Below, in pieces: positions 1 to 7,828 of a DNA stretch of 64,000 nt. Origin of the DNA: DATBSK01 sp964501785 (GTDB lineage: Bacteria > Actinomycetota > Acidimicrobiia > IMCC26256 > PALSA-555); NCBI GenBank assembly GCA_964501785.1, contig CAZCUD010000007.1, positions 62,001 to 126,000 of the forward strand, given 5' to 3'. The stretch's first letter is position 1, and every line of letters starts with the position of its first letter. The notes beneath the pieces were generated by a model. It was not told the DNA's origin and ran no database searches. It saw only the letters and a program-made list of their open reading frames with translations. Made by a program: the position numbers and the translations under genes.

Positions 1-671
1 GACACGAACCGCCGCTGCTGGAGCGACGACTCCTCGAGCCGATCGAGCATCGAGTTCATCGTCCGGGCGAGCCGCCCGACCTCGTCGTCGGTGTCGGGCT
101 CGGGGACGCGGCGATGGATCGTCGACGCGGTGATCGCCGCCGCCTCGGCCCGGATCGCCTCCACGGGGCGAAGCGCTCGACCTGCGAGCCACCAGGTGAG
201 CGCGGCGACGAGCGCGACGAGGATCGGCACGCCGACGACGAGGATGCGCGTGACGCTGTCGACGGTGCGGTCGACCTCGTCGAGCGACCGCTCGGCGACG
301 AGGGTGACCGTGCCGGCCGCGGTCTCGACCTGGCGCTGCGCGCGCACGCTCGCCTCGCCGACCGGGATCGGGACCCCGCGCGCGCGCGGGCCGAGCTGGG
401 GGAAGTTGTCGACCGGGCGCCCCCGCCCGTCGACGACGCGGTAGACGGGCAGCCCGCCGGGGCCGGGGCTCGGGATCACGAGGTCATCGGCGTCGACGCC
501 CTCCTCGAGCTGCGCCGCGAGGCCCTCGAGCTGCTCCGTGTTCGTGCGCTCGATCTCGTCGGCCAGGTTGTCGTGGACGTTGTGGACCAGCCAGTACGAC
601 GCGAGCGTGAGGGCCACGGCGAAGAGGCCCGCCGCCGCGACGGTCACCCGGAGACGGACCGACCCCGTCAC
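1..671 (-). CDS. Sensor histidine kinase, N-terminal part (cut by window edge)
   Basis: N-terminal 223 codons of a membrane histidine kinase; the catalytic part lies beyond base 1. The GTG start overlaps the TGA of the response regulator (GTGA, 668-671), so the two are translationally coupled and this is the partner kinase. Visible in order: a first membrane helix (about residues 8-26), an extracytoplasmic sensor stretch of about 110 residues, a second membrane helix (ILVVGVPILVALVAALTWWL) and a HAMP linker ending near MNSMLDRLEESS, then QQRRFVS, where the phosphoacceptor-His (DASHELR-type) motif would normally follow. The kinase should autophosphorylate and pass phosphate to the 668-1363 regulator. 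The signal sensed cannot be told from the sequence. Confidence 0.9.
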   Translation of the reverse strand, partial: MTGSVRLRVTVAAAGLFAVALTLASYWLVHNVHDNLADEIERTNTEQLEGLAAQLEEGVDADDLVIPSPGPGGLPVYRVVDGRGRPVDNFPQLGPRARGVPIPVGEASVRAQRQVETAAGTVTLVAERSLDEVDRTVDSVTRILVVGVPILVALVAALTWWLAGRALRPVEAIRAEAAAITASTIHRRVPEPDTDDEVGRLARTMNSMLDRLEESSLQQRRFV

Positions 672-1363
672 GTCGAGCGGCTCGCCGGCGCTTCGTCGAC
701 GTCGAGGCGGTAGCCGGCGCCGCGCACCGTCGTGATGAGCTGTGGGCGGCCGGGCTGGTCGAGCTTGCGCCGGAGGTATCCGACGTACACCTCGACGACG
801 TTGGGGTCGCCCGCGAAGTCCATGCCCCACACGTGATCGAGGATCTCGCTCTTGGAGGCGACGCTGCCGTCCCGCCGCATGAGGTACTCGAGCAGCGCGA
901 ACTCGCGTGCCGTCAGCGAGACGTCACGATCGCCGATCGCGACCTTGCGGGTGCCGGGGTCGAGGCGAAGGGGCCCGACCTCGAGCACGGCCGGGCGAGG
1001 TGGCGCGCCGCGTCGGAAGAGCGCTCGGAGGCGCGCGAGCAGGACCACGAACGAGAAGGGCTTCGAGAGGAAGTCGTCGGCGCCGGTGTCGAGCGCCTCG
1101 GCCTCGTCGTACTCGCCGTCCTTCGCGGTGAGGATGAGGATCGGCGTCCACACGCCTTCGTCGCGCAGCGTCTTGCAGACCCGATACCCGTTCATGCCGG
1201 GGAGCAGCACGTCGAGCACGATCGCGTCGTACGAGCCCTCCCTGGCGCGCCACAGGCCGTCGAGCCCGTCGTGGACGGTGTCGACACCGAAGCCCTCGGC
1301 GCGCAGGCCCTCGGTGATCGCATCGGCGAGGTGGATCTCGTCCTCGACGACGAGCACGCGCAT
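668..1363 (-). CDS. OmpR/PhoB-family response regulator
   Basis: 231-residue two-domain regulator. Residues 1-120 form a receiver domain with the acidic pocket (VVEDE), the phosphoacceptor Asp51 in AIVLDVLLPG and the conserved Lys in FLSKPF. Residues about 125-225 form a winged-helix DNA-binding domain (LTAREFALLEYLM ... HVWGMDF ... VRGAGYRLD). It is first in a two-gene operon with the histidine kinase, whose GTG overlaps its stop. The ATG start is supported by the receiver beginning at MRVLVVEDE. It should act in the cytoplasm as a phosphorylation-dependent transcription factor; target genes are unknown. Confidence 0.95.
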   Translation of the reverse strand: MRVLVVEDEIHLADAITEGLRAEGFGVDTVHDGLDGLWRAREGSYDAIVLDVLLPGMNGYRVCKTLRDEGVWTPILILTAKDGEYDEAEALDTGADDFLSKPFSFVVLLARLRALFRRGAPPRPAVLEVGPLRLDPGTRKVAIGDRDVSLTAREFALLEYLMRRDGSVASKSEILDHVWGMDFAGDPNVVEVYVGYLRRKLDQPGRPQLITTVRGAGYRLDVDEAPASRST

Positions 1364-1448
1364 GCGATCGATTGTGCCCGACGCGCGCGGGGTGGGGTCG
1401 GTCGTCGCTGAGAGCGCTCTCAGGAACGAGCGTGCCGACGAGCGCGGG

Positions 1449-1499
1449 TCAGGGGCCGATGAGCTCCCACTCGTCGGTCAGGGACCGATGAGCTCCCAC
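1449..1499. repeat. Direct repeat duplicating the 3' end of the VOC gene
   Basis: A 22-bp sequence at 1449-1470 is repeated at 1478-1499 with one mismatch (period 29). Read on the minus strand it is the last codons of the VOC gene (GAGCTCATCGG then CCCTGA), so the gene's tail and stop codon are present twice. Confidence 0.8.
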
Positions 1500-1848
1500 A
1501 GGTTGCCAGCCGGGTCGTTCGTGAACACGTGCCGGTCACCGTCGAACGCGATCGTCGTGCACCGGTGCCCGGCCGACTCGATCGCGGTGATCGTGGCGTC
1601 GAGCGCACCGTCGAGGCGCACGGCGGTGTGCGCCGTCCGCTGGGCCGATGATCGGGATCGACCGTCAGGTGCACCTGGGTGCCGTCGTCGGCGCCGTACC
1701 AGTAGAGCGCGCCGAGCTGCGAGGCCTCGGGGCCGGGTTGCACGCGCGAGTAGCCGAGGAGCCGCAACCAGGCCTCCTCGGCCTCGGTGCCGGTGGCGTC
1801 CCCCACGCGCTCGGGGACGCAGAGGTTGATGTGGTCGACGACGGGCAT
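1478..1848 (-). pseudogene. VOC/glyoxalase-family protein with frameshift
   Basis: Starts at ATG 1848 as MPVVDHINLCVPE and reads as a VOC (vicinal oxygen chelate) protein through the metal-ligand-like strand GTQVHLTVDPDHRPS. Near 1632-1638 the frame is lost. The continuation (AHTAVRLDG ... GHRCTTIAFDGDRHVF ... DPAGNLWELIGP, stop 1478-1480) lies in another frame and has the family's usual C-terminal ending. One missing base near position 1635 would restore a protein of about 123 residues. It is either a recent pseudogene or a sequencing error in a GC-rich run. It is divergent from the HhH-GPD gene, with only 21 bp between starts. The family includes glyoxalases, dioxygenases and resistance proteins; no substrate can be assigned. 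Confidence 0.75.
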
Positions 1849-1869
1849 CGCGAAATAGGTTGGCACGCG

Positions 1870-2451
1870 ATGCCGACCGCAGCCATCCCCGTCACCGGTG
1901 ACCCCGCGGCCGACGAGCTCCTCGTGGAGGACCCGCTCGCGCTGCTCATCGGGATGCTCCTCGACCAGCAGGTCCCGATGGAGTGGGCCTTCAAGGGTCC
2001 CCACACGCTCCAGGAGCGACTCGGCGGCCACCTCGACTGCGCGGCGATCGCGGCGATGTCGCCCGACGAGCTCCAGGCGGTGTTCTCGGCGAAGCCCGCC
2101 TTGCACCGGTTCCCCGGCTCGATGGCGAAGCGCACGCACGCGCTCTGCAACGCGATCGTCGACGACTACGGCGGTGACCCGGAGCGGATCTGGACCGAGG
2201 CGACGTCGGGGGCCGACGCGCTGGCCCGCCTCAAGGCGCTGCCCGGCTTCGGCGACGAGAAGGCCAAGATCTTCCTCGCGCTCTTGGGCAAGCGCCTCGG
2301 CGTCGCGCCCGACGGTTGGGAGAAGGCGTCGAAGCCCTACTCCGACAAGACCAAGCGCTCGGTCGCGGACATCGACTCGCCCGAGGCGCTGGCGCAGGTC
2401 CGAGCCTGGAAGAAGGCCCAGAAGGCCAAGGGCAAGTCCAAGGGCGACTGA
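1870..2451 (+). CDS. HhH-GPD family base-excision DNA repair protein
   Basis: 193 residues from ATG 1870. The N-terminal half is helical (LLIGMLLDQQVPMEWAF); the helix-hairpin-helix is LKALPGFGDEKAKIFLALLGKRLG, with the GPG-type hairpin as LPGFGDEKA. The C-terminus is lysine-rich (KKAQKAKGKSKGD). This matches a short actinobacterial group of HhH-GPD proteins, distant relatives of endonuclease III and MutY, that is thought to act on damaged bases. No iron-sulfur cysteine cluster is visible. A TAGGTT box (1856-1861) lies 8 nt before the ATG with no Shine-Dalgarno, so the mRNA may be leaderless. It is divergent from the VOC gene. Confidence 0.85.
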   Translation: MPTAAIPVTGDPAADELLVEDPLALLIGMLLDQQVPMEWAFKGPHTLQERLGGHLDCAAIAAMSPDELQAVFSAKPALHRFPGSMAKRTHALCNAIVDDYGGDPERIWTEATSGADALARLKALPGFGDEKAKIFLALLGKRLGVAPDGWEKASKPYSDKTKRSVADIDSPEALAQVRAWKKAQKAKGKSKGD

Positions 2452-2476
2452 GCGCCGCGGCTGCGCTCGGCTGCGG

Positions 2477-2615
2477 TACCCTGGAGTCCCAGCGGGCGCC
2501 GACGGTGCTCGCCGGTCTTCCTCGACCTTCATCGCTGGCTCCACACCCGGCTTCGTGTGGATCCGGGCCACGTTCGACGAGGACGACCACCCGGAACCGC
2601 ACAGAGGGACGAACG
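2477..2615 (+). promoter_or_regulatory. Putative promoter and structured 5' leader of the DEAD-box helicase gene
   Basis: A TACCCT -10-like box at 2477-2482 would give a leader of about 125 nt before ATG 2616. Inside it is an inverted repeat, TCCACAC (2540-2546) with GTGTGGA (2555-2561). Long structured leaders are known for cold-induced RNA helicase genes; that role here is inference. Confidence 0.4.
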
Positions 2616-3791
2616 ATGACCACCACCTTCGAGACGCTCGGCGTCTCGCGCGACCTCGTCGCGTCGCTACGCCGCGACGGGATCGAGCAGCCCTTCCCCG
2701 TCCAGGAGCTGACCATCCCCGACGCGCTCGCCGGCCGCGACCTGTGCGGCAAGGCGAAGACGGGCTCGGGCAAGACGCTCGCCTTCGGGCTGCCGCTCGT
2801 CGAGCGGGTGTCGAGCGCCGATCCGAGGCACCCGACGGGCCTCGTCCTCGCGCCGACGCGTGAGCTCGCCAACCAGGTCTATGGCGTGCTCGCGCCGCTG
2901 GCCCGCGACGCCGGTCGCGACGTCGTCGCGGTGTACGGCGGCGTCGGGTTCGAGCCGCAGATCGATGCGCTGGCCAAGGGCGTCGACATCGTCGTGGGAA
3001 CGCCCGGGCGCCTGATCGACCTCATGGAGCGAGGTGAGGTGTCGTTCGACCGGGTCGAGGTGCTCGTGCTCGACGAGGCCGACCGGATGGCAGACATGGG
3101 CTTCATGCCCCAGGTGCAGAAGATCCTCTTCCGCATGGAGTCCGAGCACCAGACGATGCTCTTCTCGGCCACGCTCGACGGCGCGGTGAAGCAGCTGGTC
3201 AAGCGCTACATGCGCGACCCGGTCTTCCACGAGGTCGAGTCCGACGAGCCGACCGTCGAGCAGATGGAGCACCGCTTCCTCTACGTGCACGACATGGACA
3301 AGGTGAAGGTCGCAGCCGCGATCGCGAAGGGCGCCAACCGCACGCTCATGTTCTGCAGCACGAAGCGGATGGCCGACAAGCTCGTGCGTGAGCTCCGCAA
3401 GGAAGGCGTCAAGGCCGCGCCGATCCACGGTGACCTGGGCCAGGCCGCGCGTGAGCGGTCACTGAGCGACTTCGGCGCCGGCAAGGTGCCGGTGCTCGTC
3501 GCGACCGACGTGGCGGCACGAGGCCTGCACATCGACGGGGTCGACGTCGTGATGCACTACGACCCGACCGACGACCACAAGACCTATCTGCACCGGTCGG
3601 GTCGCACGGCCCGCGCCGGCGAGACCGGCGTCGCCGTGACCCTGATGCGCTGGAACGAGGAGAACGCGGTCCGAACCGTGCAGCGTCGGCTCGGGCTCTC
3701 GATCCCGATCGTCGAGGTGTTCTCCAACGACCCGCGCCTCGCCGACCTCCGCGCCTGGGAGCCGGAGGCCGAGGAGGCCGTCTCCGCCTGA
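2616..3791 (+). CDS. DEAD-box ATP-dependent RNA helicase
   Basis: 391 residues. Helicase motifs appear in order: Q motif region (FPVQELTIP), motif I AKTGSGKT (residues 47-54), Ia PTRELA, GG, Ib TPGR, motif II DEAD in LVLDEADRM, motif III SAT, then the second RecA domain with ARGLHIDGVD and motif VI HRSGRTARAG. It unwinds RNA duplexes using ATP and probably serves ribosome assembly or mRNA decay. There is little beyond the helicase core (about 20 acidic C-terminal residues), so no specific RNA-targeting tail is visible. The start ATG 2616 follows an AGAGGGACGA purine stretch. Longer upstream reading in this frame has no conserved sequence and was not used. Confidence 0.95.
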   Translation: MTTTFETLGVSRDLVASLRRDGIEQPFPVQELTIPDALAGRDLCGKAKTGSGKTLAFGLPLVERVSSADPRHPTGLVLAPTRELANQVYGVLAPLARDAGRDVVAVYGGVGFEPQIDALAKGVDIVVGTPGRLIDLMERGEVSFDRVEVLVLDEADRMADMGFMPQVQKILFRMESEHQTMLFSATLDGAVKQLVKRYMRDPVFHEVESDEPTVEQMEHRFLYVHDMDKVKVAAAIAKGANRTLMFCSTKRMADKLVRELRKEGVKAAPIHGDLGQAARERSLSDFGAGKVPVLVATDVAARGLHIDGVDVVMHYDPTDDHKTYLHRSGRTARAGETGVAVTLMRWNEENAVRTVQRRLGLSIPIVEVFSNDPRLADLRAWEPEAEEAVSA

Positions 3792-3800
3792 CGCCGGCAA

Positions 3801-3888
3801 CCCGTGCGCTCGCGCACGGGTCCGGGTGGGGAATCCCGTGCGCTCGCGCACGGGTCCAGGTGGGGAATCCCGTGCGCTCGCGCACGGG
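3801..3888. repeat. Three 34-bp-spaced copies of a 20-bp palindrome
   Basis: The palindrome CCCGTGCGCTCGCGCACGGG occurs exactly at 3801-3820, 3835-3854 and 3869-3888, separated by near-identical 14-bp linkers (TCC(G/A)GGTGGGGAAT). It lies between the helicase stop and the aminotransferase start. Each copy could form a hairpin in RNA or cruciform in DNA, and together they could act as terminator or mRNA-stabilising hairpins. There is no T-run after any copy. Confidence 0.9.
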
Positions 3889-3909
3889 TCCAAGTGGGAG
3901 GATCGGGGC

Positions 3910-5118
3910 ATGAGCCGCATCTCCGAGCGCCTGCGCATCTCCCGTCGCATCGCCGCGATCACCGAGTCGGCGACGCTCGCGGTGGACGCGAAGGCCAAGG
4001 CGCTGAAGGCGGCCGGCGAGGACGTCATCGGGTTCGGGGCGGGGGAGCCCGACTTCCCCACGCCCGCGCACGTCGTGGAGGCGGCGGTGGCCGCGTGCAC
4101 GGACCCCGCGATGCACCGTTACACCCCCGCCGCGGGGCTGCCCGACCTGCGGGCGGCGATCGCGGAGAAGACGCGCCGCGACTCCGGGTTCGAGTGCAGC
4201 TCGAGCCAGGTGCTCGTCACCAACGGCGGGAAGCAGGCGGTCTACAACTCGTTCCAGGTGCTGCTCGACGAGGGCGACGAGGTCCTCCTGCCGGCCCCGT
4301 ACTGGACCACCTACCCCGAGTCGATCGCGCTCGCGGGCGGTGTGCCGGTCGTGCTGCCGACGACCGAGGAGACGAGCTTTCGCGTCTCGGTCGAGCAGCT
4401 CGAGTCGGCACGCACCGAGCGCACCAAGGCCCTGCTGTTCGTGTCGCCGAGCAACCCGACCGGTGCGGTCTACCCGCCCGAGCTCGTCGCCGAGATCGGG
4501 CGTTGGGCCGCGGAGCACGGCGTGTGGGTGGTGACCGACGAGATCTACGAGCACCTCACGTTCGGCGAGCACCGCTTCGTGTCGATGCCCACCGTGGTGC
4601 CCGAGCTGGCCGACTCGTGCGTGATCGTGAACGGCGTCGCGAAGACCTACGCCATGACGGGCTGGCGGGTCGGCTGGATGATCGGCCCCTCCGACGTCAT
4701 CGCCGCCGCCACGAACCTCCAGTCCCACGCCACCTCCAACGTCGCGAACGTCTCACAGCGAGCCGCGCTCGCGGCCGTCTCCGGCAGCCTCGACGCGGTC
4801 GCTGAGATGCGGACCGCGTTCGAGCGAAGGGGTCGCCGCATGCACGAGATGCTCTCGGCCATCCCGGGAGTCGAGTGCGTCGCGCCCCAGGGCGCGTTCT
4901 ACTGCTTCCCCTCGTTCGTCGGGGTGCTCGGCCGGACCATCGCCGGACGTACGCCCGAGACGTCGCTCGAGCTCAGCGAGCTGCTGCTCGAGGAGGCAAA
5001 GGTCGCGATCGTCCCGGGCGAGGCGTTCGGGGCGCCGGGCTACGCGCGGCTGTCCTTCGCGCTCGGCGACGACGACCTCGTCGAGGGTGTGAGCCGGATC
5101 GCGGCACTGCTGGGATGA
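3910..5118 (+). CDS. Pyridoxal-phosphate aminotransferase, aspartate aminotransferase type (class I/II)
   Basis: 402 residues. Typical fold-type I features: IGFGAGEPDFPTPAHV near the N-terminus, the NGGKQAVYN cofactor-phosphate region, SNPTGAVYP, the DEIYEH segment, the PLP-binding Lys245 in VAKTYAMTGWRVGW, and the substrate-carboxylate Arg near YARLSFAL. It transfers an amino group between an amino acid (probably aspartate) and a 2-oxo acid. Start ATG 3910 has a GGGAGG Shine-Dalgarno. Its stop overlaps the ATG of the next gene (ATGA), so the secreted protein is co-translated. The triple palindrome precedes it. Exact substrate range cannot be read from sequence; an alanine- or tyrosine-active homologue is possible. 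Confidence 0.9.
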   Translation: MSRISERLRISRRIAAITESATLAVDAKAKALKAAGEDVIGFGAGEPDFPTPAHVVEAAVAACTDPAMHRYTPAAGLPDLRAAIAEKTRRDSGFECSSSQVLVTNGGKQAVYNSFQVLLDEGDEVLLPAPYWTTYPESIALAGGVPVVLPTTEETSFRVSVEQLESARTERTKALLFVSPSNPTGAVYPPELVAEIGRWAAEHGVWVVTDEIYEHLTFGEHRFVSMPTVVPELADSCVIVNGVAKTYAMTGWRVGWMIGPSDVIAAATNLQSHATSNVANVSQRAALAAVSGSLDAVAEMRTAFERRGRRMHEMLSAIPGVECVAPQGAFYCFPSFVGVLGRTIAGRTPETSLELSELLLEEAKVAIVPGEAFGAPGYARLSFALGDDDLVEGVSRIAALLG

Positions 5119-5615
5119 CCCGGGCGTCGCGCCTCGCGGTGCTGGTCGTCACGGTCGGTCTCGTCCTCGCGGCGGCGATCCCGTGGCCGGCGTCGGCCGG
5201 GGCTCCGAAGCAGCCGACCGCCTGCAAGGTCCTCGCGCGCGCCGAGATCCGCGAGGTCGTCGGGACGTCGGTGCAGCGCTCGAAGCGCCGCCAGCACACG
5301 CCGAAGAGCGCGTCGATCTGCAACTGGGACGTCGGCGGGCGCGACAGCGGCGCGATCGTGTCGGTGTGGGTGCAGCGGGGCCGGCCGGCTCGGCAGGGCT
5401 TCGACGTCTCCGAGCGGGTGTTCGGCATCGGGAGCGAGCCCCTGCCGCAGCTCGGCCGGCTGGCGTTCTACTCGCCCGACGCCGGGGCCGCGTACGTGCT
5501 CGACGGCTCGACGCTCCTGTACGTGCAGCGCCTCGACGAGACCGGCGACACCGACGCGACGGCGCTGCGTGACCAGGCGGTGGCACTGACCGAGCTCGCC
5601 GTCGAGCGCCTCTGA
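5115..5615 (+). CDS. Secreted DUF3558-like protein
   Basis: 166 residues with a clear signal peptide (MTRASRLAVLVVTVGLVLAAAIPWPASAGA). The mature part has two cysteines (ACKVLARAEIREVVG ... SASICNWDVG), an arrangement resembling actinobacterial DUF3558 proteins, where a Cys pair brackets a short helix-strand unit. There is no lipobox cysteine at the cleavage site, so it is probably exported rather than lipid-anchored. ATG 5115 overlaps the aminotransferase stop. Function is unknown; the DUF3558 likeness is a pattern judgement, not an alignment. Confidence 0.65.
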   Translation: MTRASRLAVLVVTVGLVLAAAIPWPASAGAPKQPTACKVLARAEIREVVGTSVQRSKRRQHTPKSASICNWDVGGRDSGAIVSVWVQRGRPARQGFDVSERVFGIGSEPLPQLGRLAFYSPDAGAAYVLDGSTLLYVQRLDETGDTDATALRDQAVALTELAVERL

Positions 5616-5689
5616 GCGGCACTCGCCGACCTCCGATCCTGACGAATCGAACCGAGGCCGGACGGGGTGCGACCGCTACCCTCGATCGG

Positions 5690-7276
5690 GTGCCCCAGAG
5701 AGTCCTCGTCACCGAGCGGATCGCCGCGCGTGGCCTCGATGCGCTCCGCGGCGCCGGGTTCGAGGTCGACGAGCGCCCCGGACTGACCCCCGACGAGCTG
5801 CTCACGGCCGTCGACGGCGCCGCGGCGCTCATCATCCGCTCCGCGACCCAGGTGAGCGCGGAGGTGCTCGAGGCGGGCAGTGACCTCGTCGTCGTCGGTC
5901 GCGCGGGCATCGGCCTCGACAACGTCGACGTGGAGACCGCCACTCGACGCGGGGTCATGGTCGTCAACGCGCCGCAGTCGAACGTCTTGTCCGCGGCCGA
6001 GCACACGATCGCCCTCCTGCTCGCGCAGGCGCGCAACGTGCCGCAGGCGAGCGCCGACCTCAAGGCCGGCGAGTGGAACCGCTCGCGGTGGGAGGGTGTC
6101 GAGCTGCACGGCAAGACGCTCGGCATCATCGGGCTCGGTCGGGTGGGGGTGCTGGTCGCCCAGCGACTGCTGGCCTTCGGCATGCAGCTGCTGGCGTACG
6201 ACCCCTTCGTGAGCCCCGAGCGCGCACGTCAGCTCGGCGTGCGCGTCGTCGACGATCTCGAGGAGCTCGTCCGCCAGTCCGACTTCCTCACGATCCACCT
6301 GCCCAAGACGCCCGACACCATCGGCCTCGTCGACGCCGACCTCCTCGCGCACGCGAAGCCGACGCTGCGCATCGTCAACACCGCCCGCGGCGGCATCGTC
6401 GACGAGGCGGCGCTCGCCGCTGCCGTGCGCGACGGCCGGATCGCCGGCGCGGCCCTCGACGTCTTCGACGAGGAGCCGACCACCGCCTCCCCGCTGTTCG
6501 GGCTCGACACCGTGGTCGTGACGCCGCACCTCGGTGCTTCGACCGCCGAGGCGCAGGACAAGGCAGGGCAGACGATCGCCGAGCAGGTGGTGCTCGCCCT
6601 CCGCGGCGAGTTCGTGCCCTACGCCGTCAACGTCGCCGCGAGCGAGGCCAACGCCACCGTCGCCCCGTTCCTGCCGCTGGCCGAGCGGCTCGGGCGGCTC
6701 GTGGTCGCGCTGGCCGAGGGCGGCGTCACCGAGCTCGATGTCGCGTACGCGGGCGAGATCGCCGACTACGACTGCCGCGTGCTCACGCTCTCGGTGCTCA
6801 AGGGTGCGCTCGCCGTCGTGACCGACGAGCCGGTGTCGTTCGTGAACGCACCGCAGCTCGCAGAGGCCCGCGGCCTGACCGTCAGCGAGTCGACGACGTC
6901 GGCATCGGCCGACTTCGTCAACCTGGTGAGCATCCGCGCCTCGGCGGGCGGGAGCTCGGTCGGCGTCGCCGGGACGCTGCTGGGCAAGCACGCGCGGCCG
7001 CGGATCGTCGAGATCGACGGGCACAGCGTCGACGTGCCGCCGGCGAGCCACATGCTCGTCGTGCGCAACGACGACTCGCCGGGGATGATCGGCCGGGTCG
7101 GCACGATCCTCGGTGACGCCGGCGTCAACATCGCCGACATGGACGTGGGCACCAATGCCGAAGGGGCTGCCGCGCTCATGGTGCTCTCGACCTACTCGCC
7201 CGTGCCCCGATCCGTCGCCGACGAGCTCCTCGCGGTGGACGGCATCCTCGACGCCAAGGTCATCGAGCTCGACTAG
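5690..7276 (+). CDS. serA: D-3-phosphoglycerate dehydrogenase
   Basis: 528 residues, the long form of the enzyme that starts serine synthesis by oxidising 3-phosphoglycerate with NAD. Order: N-terminal substrate domain, NAD-binding Rossmann motif (LGIIGLGRVG), catalytic segment with NTARGGIVDE and the His region TPHLGASTAEAQ, an intervening domain typical of the mycobacterial-type enzyme (about residues 320-440) and a C-terminal ACT domain (HMLVVRNDDSPGMIGRVGTILGDAGVNIADMDVG read as separate strands and helices) that normally binds serine for feedback control. The GTG at 5690 lies 7 nt after a TACCCT box (5677-5682), suggesting a leaderless transcript. The stop lies in a 9-bp tandem repeat that supplies a second in-frame TAG. 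Confidence 0.95.
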   Translation: MPQRVLVTERIAARGLDALRGAGFEVDERPGLTPDELLTAVDGAAALIIRSATQVSAEVLEAGSDLVVVGRAGIGLDNVDVETATRRGVMVVNAPQSNVLSAAEHTIALLLAQARNVPQASADLKAGEWNRSRWEGVELHGKTLGIIGLGRVGVLVAQRLLAFGMQLLAYDPFVSPERARQLGVRVVDDLEELVRQSDFLTIHLPKTPDTIGLVDADLLAHAKPTLRIVNTARGGIVDEAALAAAVRDGRIAGAALDVFDEEPTTASPLFGLDTVVVTPHLGASTAEAQDKAGQTIAEQVVLALRGEFVPYAVNVAASEANATVAPFLPLAERLGRLVVALAEGGVTELDVAYAGEIADYDCRVLTLSVLKGALAVVTDEPVSFVNAPQLAEARGLTVSESTTSASADFVNLVSIRASAGGSSVGVAGTLLGKHARPRIVEIDGHSVDVPPASHMLVVRNDDSPGMIGRVGTILGDAGVNIADMDVGTNAEGAAALMVLSTYSPVPRSVADELLAVDGILDAKVIELD

Positions 7277-7294
7277 CTCGACTAGCTCGACTGC
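7268..7294. repeat. Three tandem 9-bp units at the serA stop
   Basis: CTCGACTAG at 7268-7276 and 7277-7285, then CTCGACTGC at 7286-7294. The units are in frame with serA, so the TAG stop is followed by a second in-frame TAG nine bases later. Confidence 0.85.
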
Positions 7295-7300
7295 GGTGCG

Positions 7301-7732
7301 TCAGCGCTTGGCGGCCCGGAAGCCGTCGGCCTCGGCGGCCGCGGGATCCGCGTAGCAGCGGTCGGGCACGGTGCGCTCGTACGAGCTGCCGCCGGGCACG
7401 TGGAAGATCCGGCTCGACTCCTTGGCCTTCACCGGGTGCGACGCCGGACACTCCCCGTCGACCGGAACCACGAACGCGTCACCACCGCCCGCCTCCCCCT
7501 CTGTCGCGTTGGAAGGCTCAGCGACAGCTGGTGTGCCTGAGTCTTCCGACGCTGCCCTGGGTGCGGGAGTGCGGGGCTGGGGTGGGAAGGGGAAGGGCTG
7601 GGCCTCCCACTCCTGGCGCGGCGCGGTGCGGTTGGCCTCGACGGCGCGCCAGATCGCGTACGCACCTCCTGCGAGGAGGCCGAGTCCGAGCGTGCGCCGG
7701 AGCCAGCGGTGCTTCGCCATCGCCTCGATCAT
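7301..7732 (-). CDS. Membrane-anchored protein with C-terminal 'sunset'-type cysteine domain
   Basis: About 143 residues from ATG 7732 (or 139 from ATG 7720). One membrane helix near the N-terminus (LGLGLLAGGAYAIW), then a proline-rich, acidic linker and a C-terminal domain with CPASHPVKAKESS, IFHVPGGSSYERT, PDRCYADPAAAEADGFR. That CP..HPVK...HVPG...Y..T..DRC...A.A...G pattern is shared by many actinobacterial membrane or extracellular proteins annotated as 'sunset' domain proteins; its role is unknown. It is convergent with serA and divergent from the leuA leader. Confidence 0.7.
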   Translation of the reverse strand: MIEAMAKHRWLRRTLGLGLLAGGAYAIWRAVEANRTAPRQEWEAQPFPFPPQPRTPAPRAASEDSGTPAVAEPSNATEGEAGGGDAFVVPVDGECPASHPVKAKESSRIFHVPGGSSYERTVPDRCYADPAAAEADGFRAAKR

Positions 7733-7742
7733 CGCATGTGAC

Positions 7743-7771
7743 TTGATCCGCGGTGTCCGACCCGTCAAGAT
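7743..7771 (+). promoter_or_regulatory. Putative promoter of the leuA leader
   Basis: TTGATC (7743-7748), 17-bp spacer, CAAGAT (7766-7771). Transcription would start about 10 nt further, at or just before the leader-peptide ATG 7781. Assigned by match to sigma-70-type consensus and by position. Confidence 0.5.
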
Positions 7772-7780
7772 GGTCGGACC

Positions 7781-7828
7781 ATGACGAAGGAACCGCGCAC
7801 CGCCACCACGAGCCTCCTTCTTACGTAG
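7781..7828 (+). CDS. leuA leader peptide (MTKEPRTATTSLLLT)
   Basis: A 15-residue ORF from ATG 7781 to TAG 7826-7828. Codons 12-14 are three consecutive leucine codons (CTC CTT CTT, 7814-7822), two of them the T-ending codon that is uncommon in this GC-rich DNA. It is followed at once by a hairpin and an intrinsic terminator, the arrangement of a ribosome-mediated attenuator sensing charged leucyl-tRNA. Confidence 0.85.
   Translation: MTKEPRTATTSLLLT

Noticed and set aside
3801..3888. CRISPR-like repeats
   Set aside because: The sequences between the palindromes are themselves near-identical and only 14 bp, and no cas gene is near.
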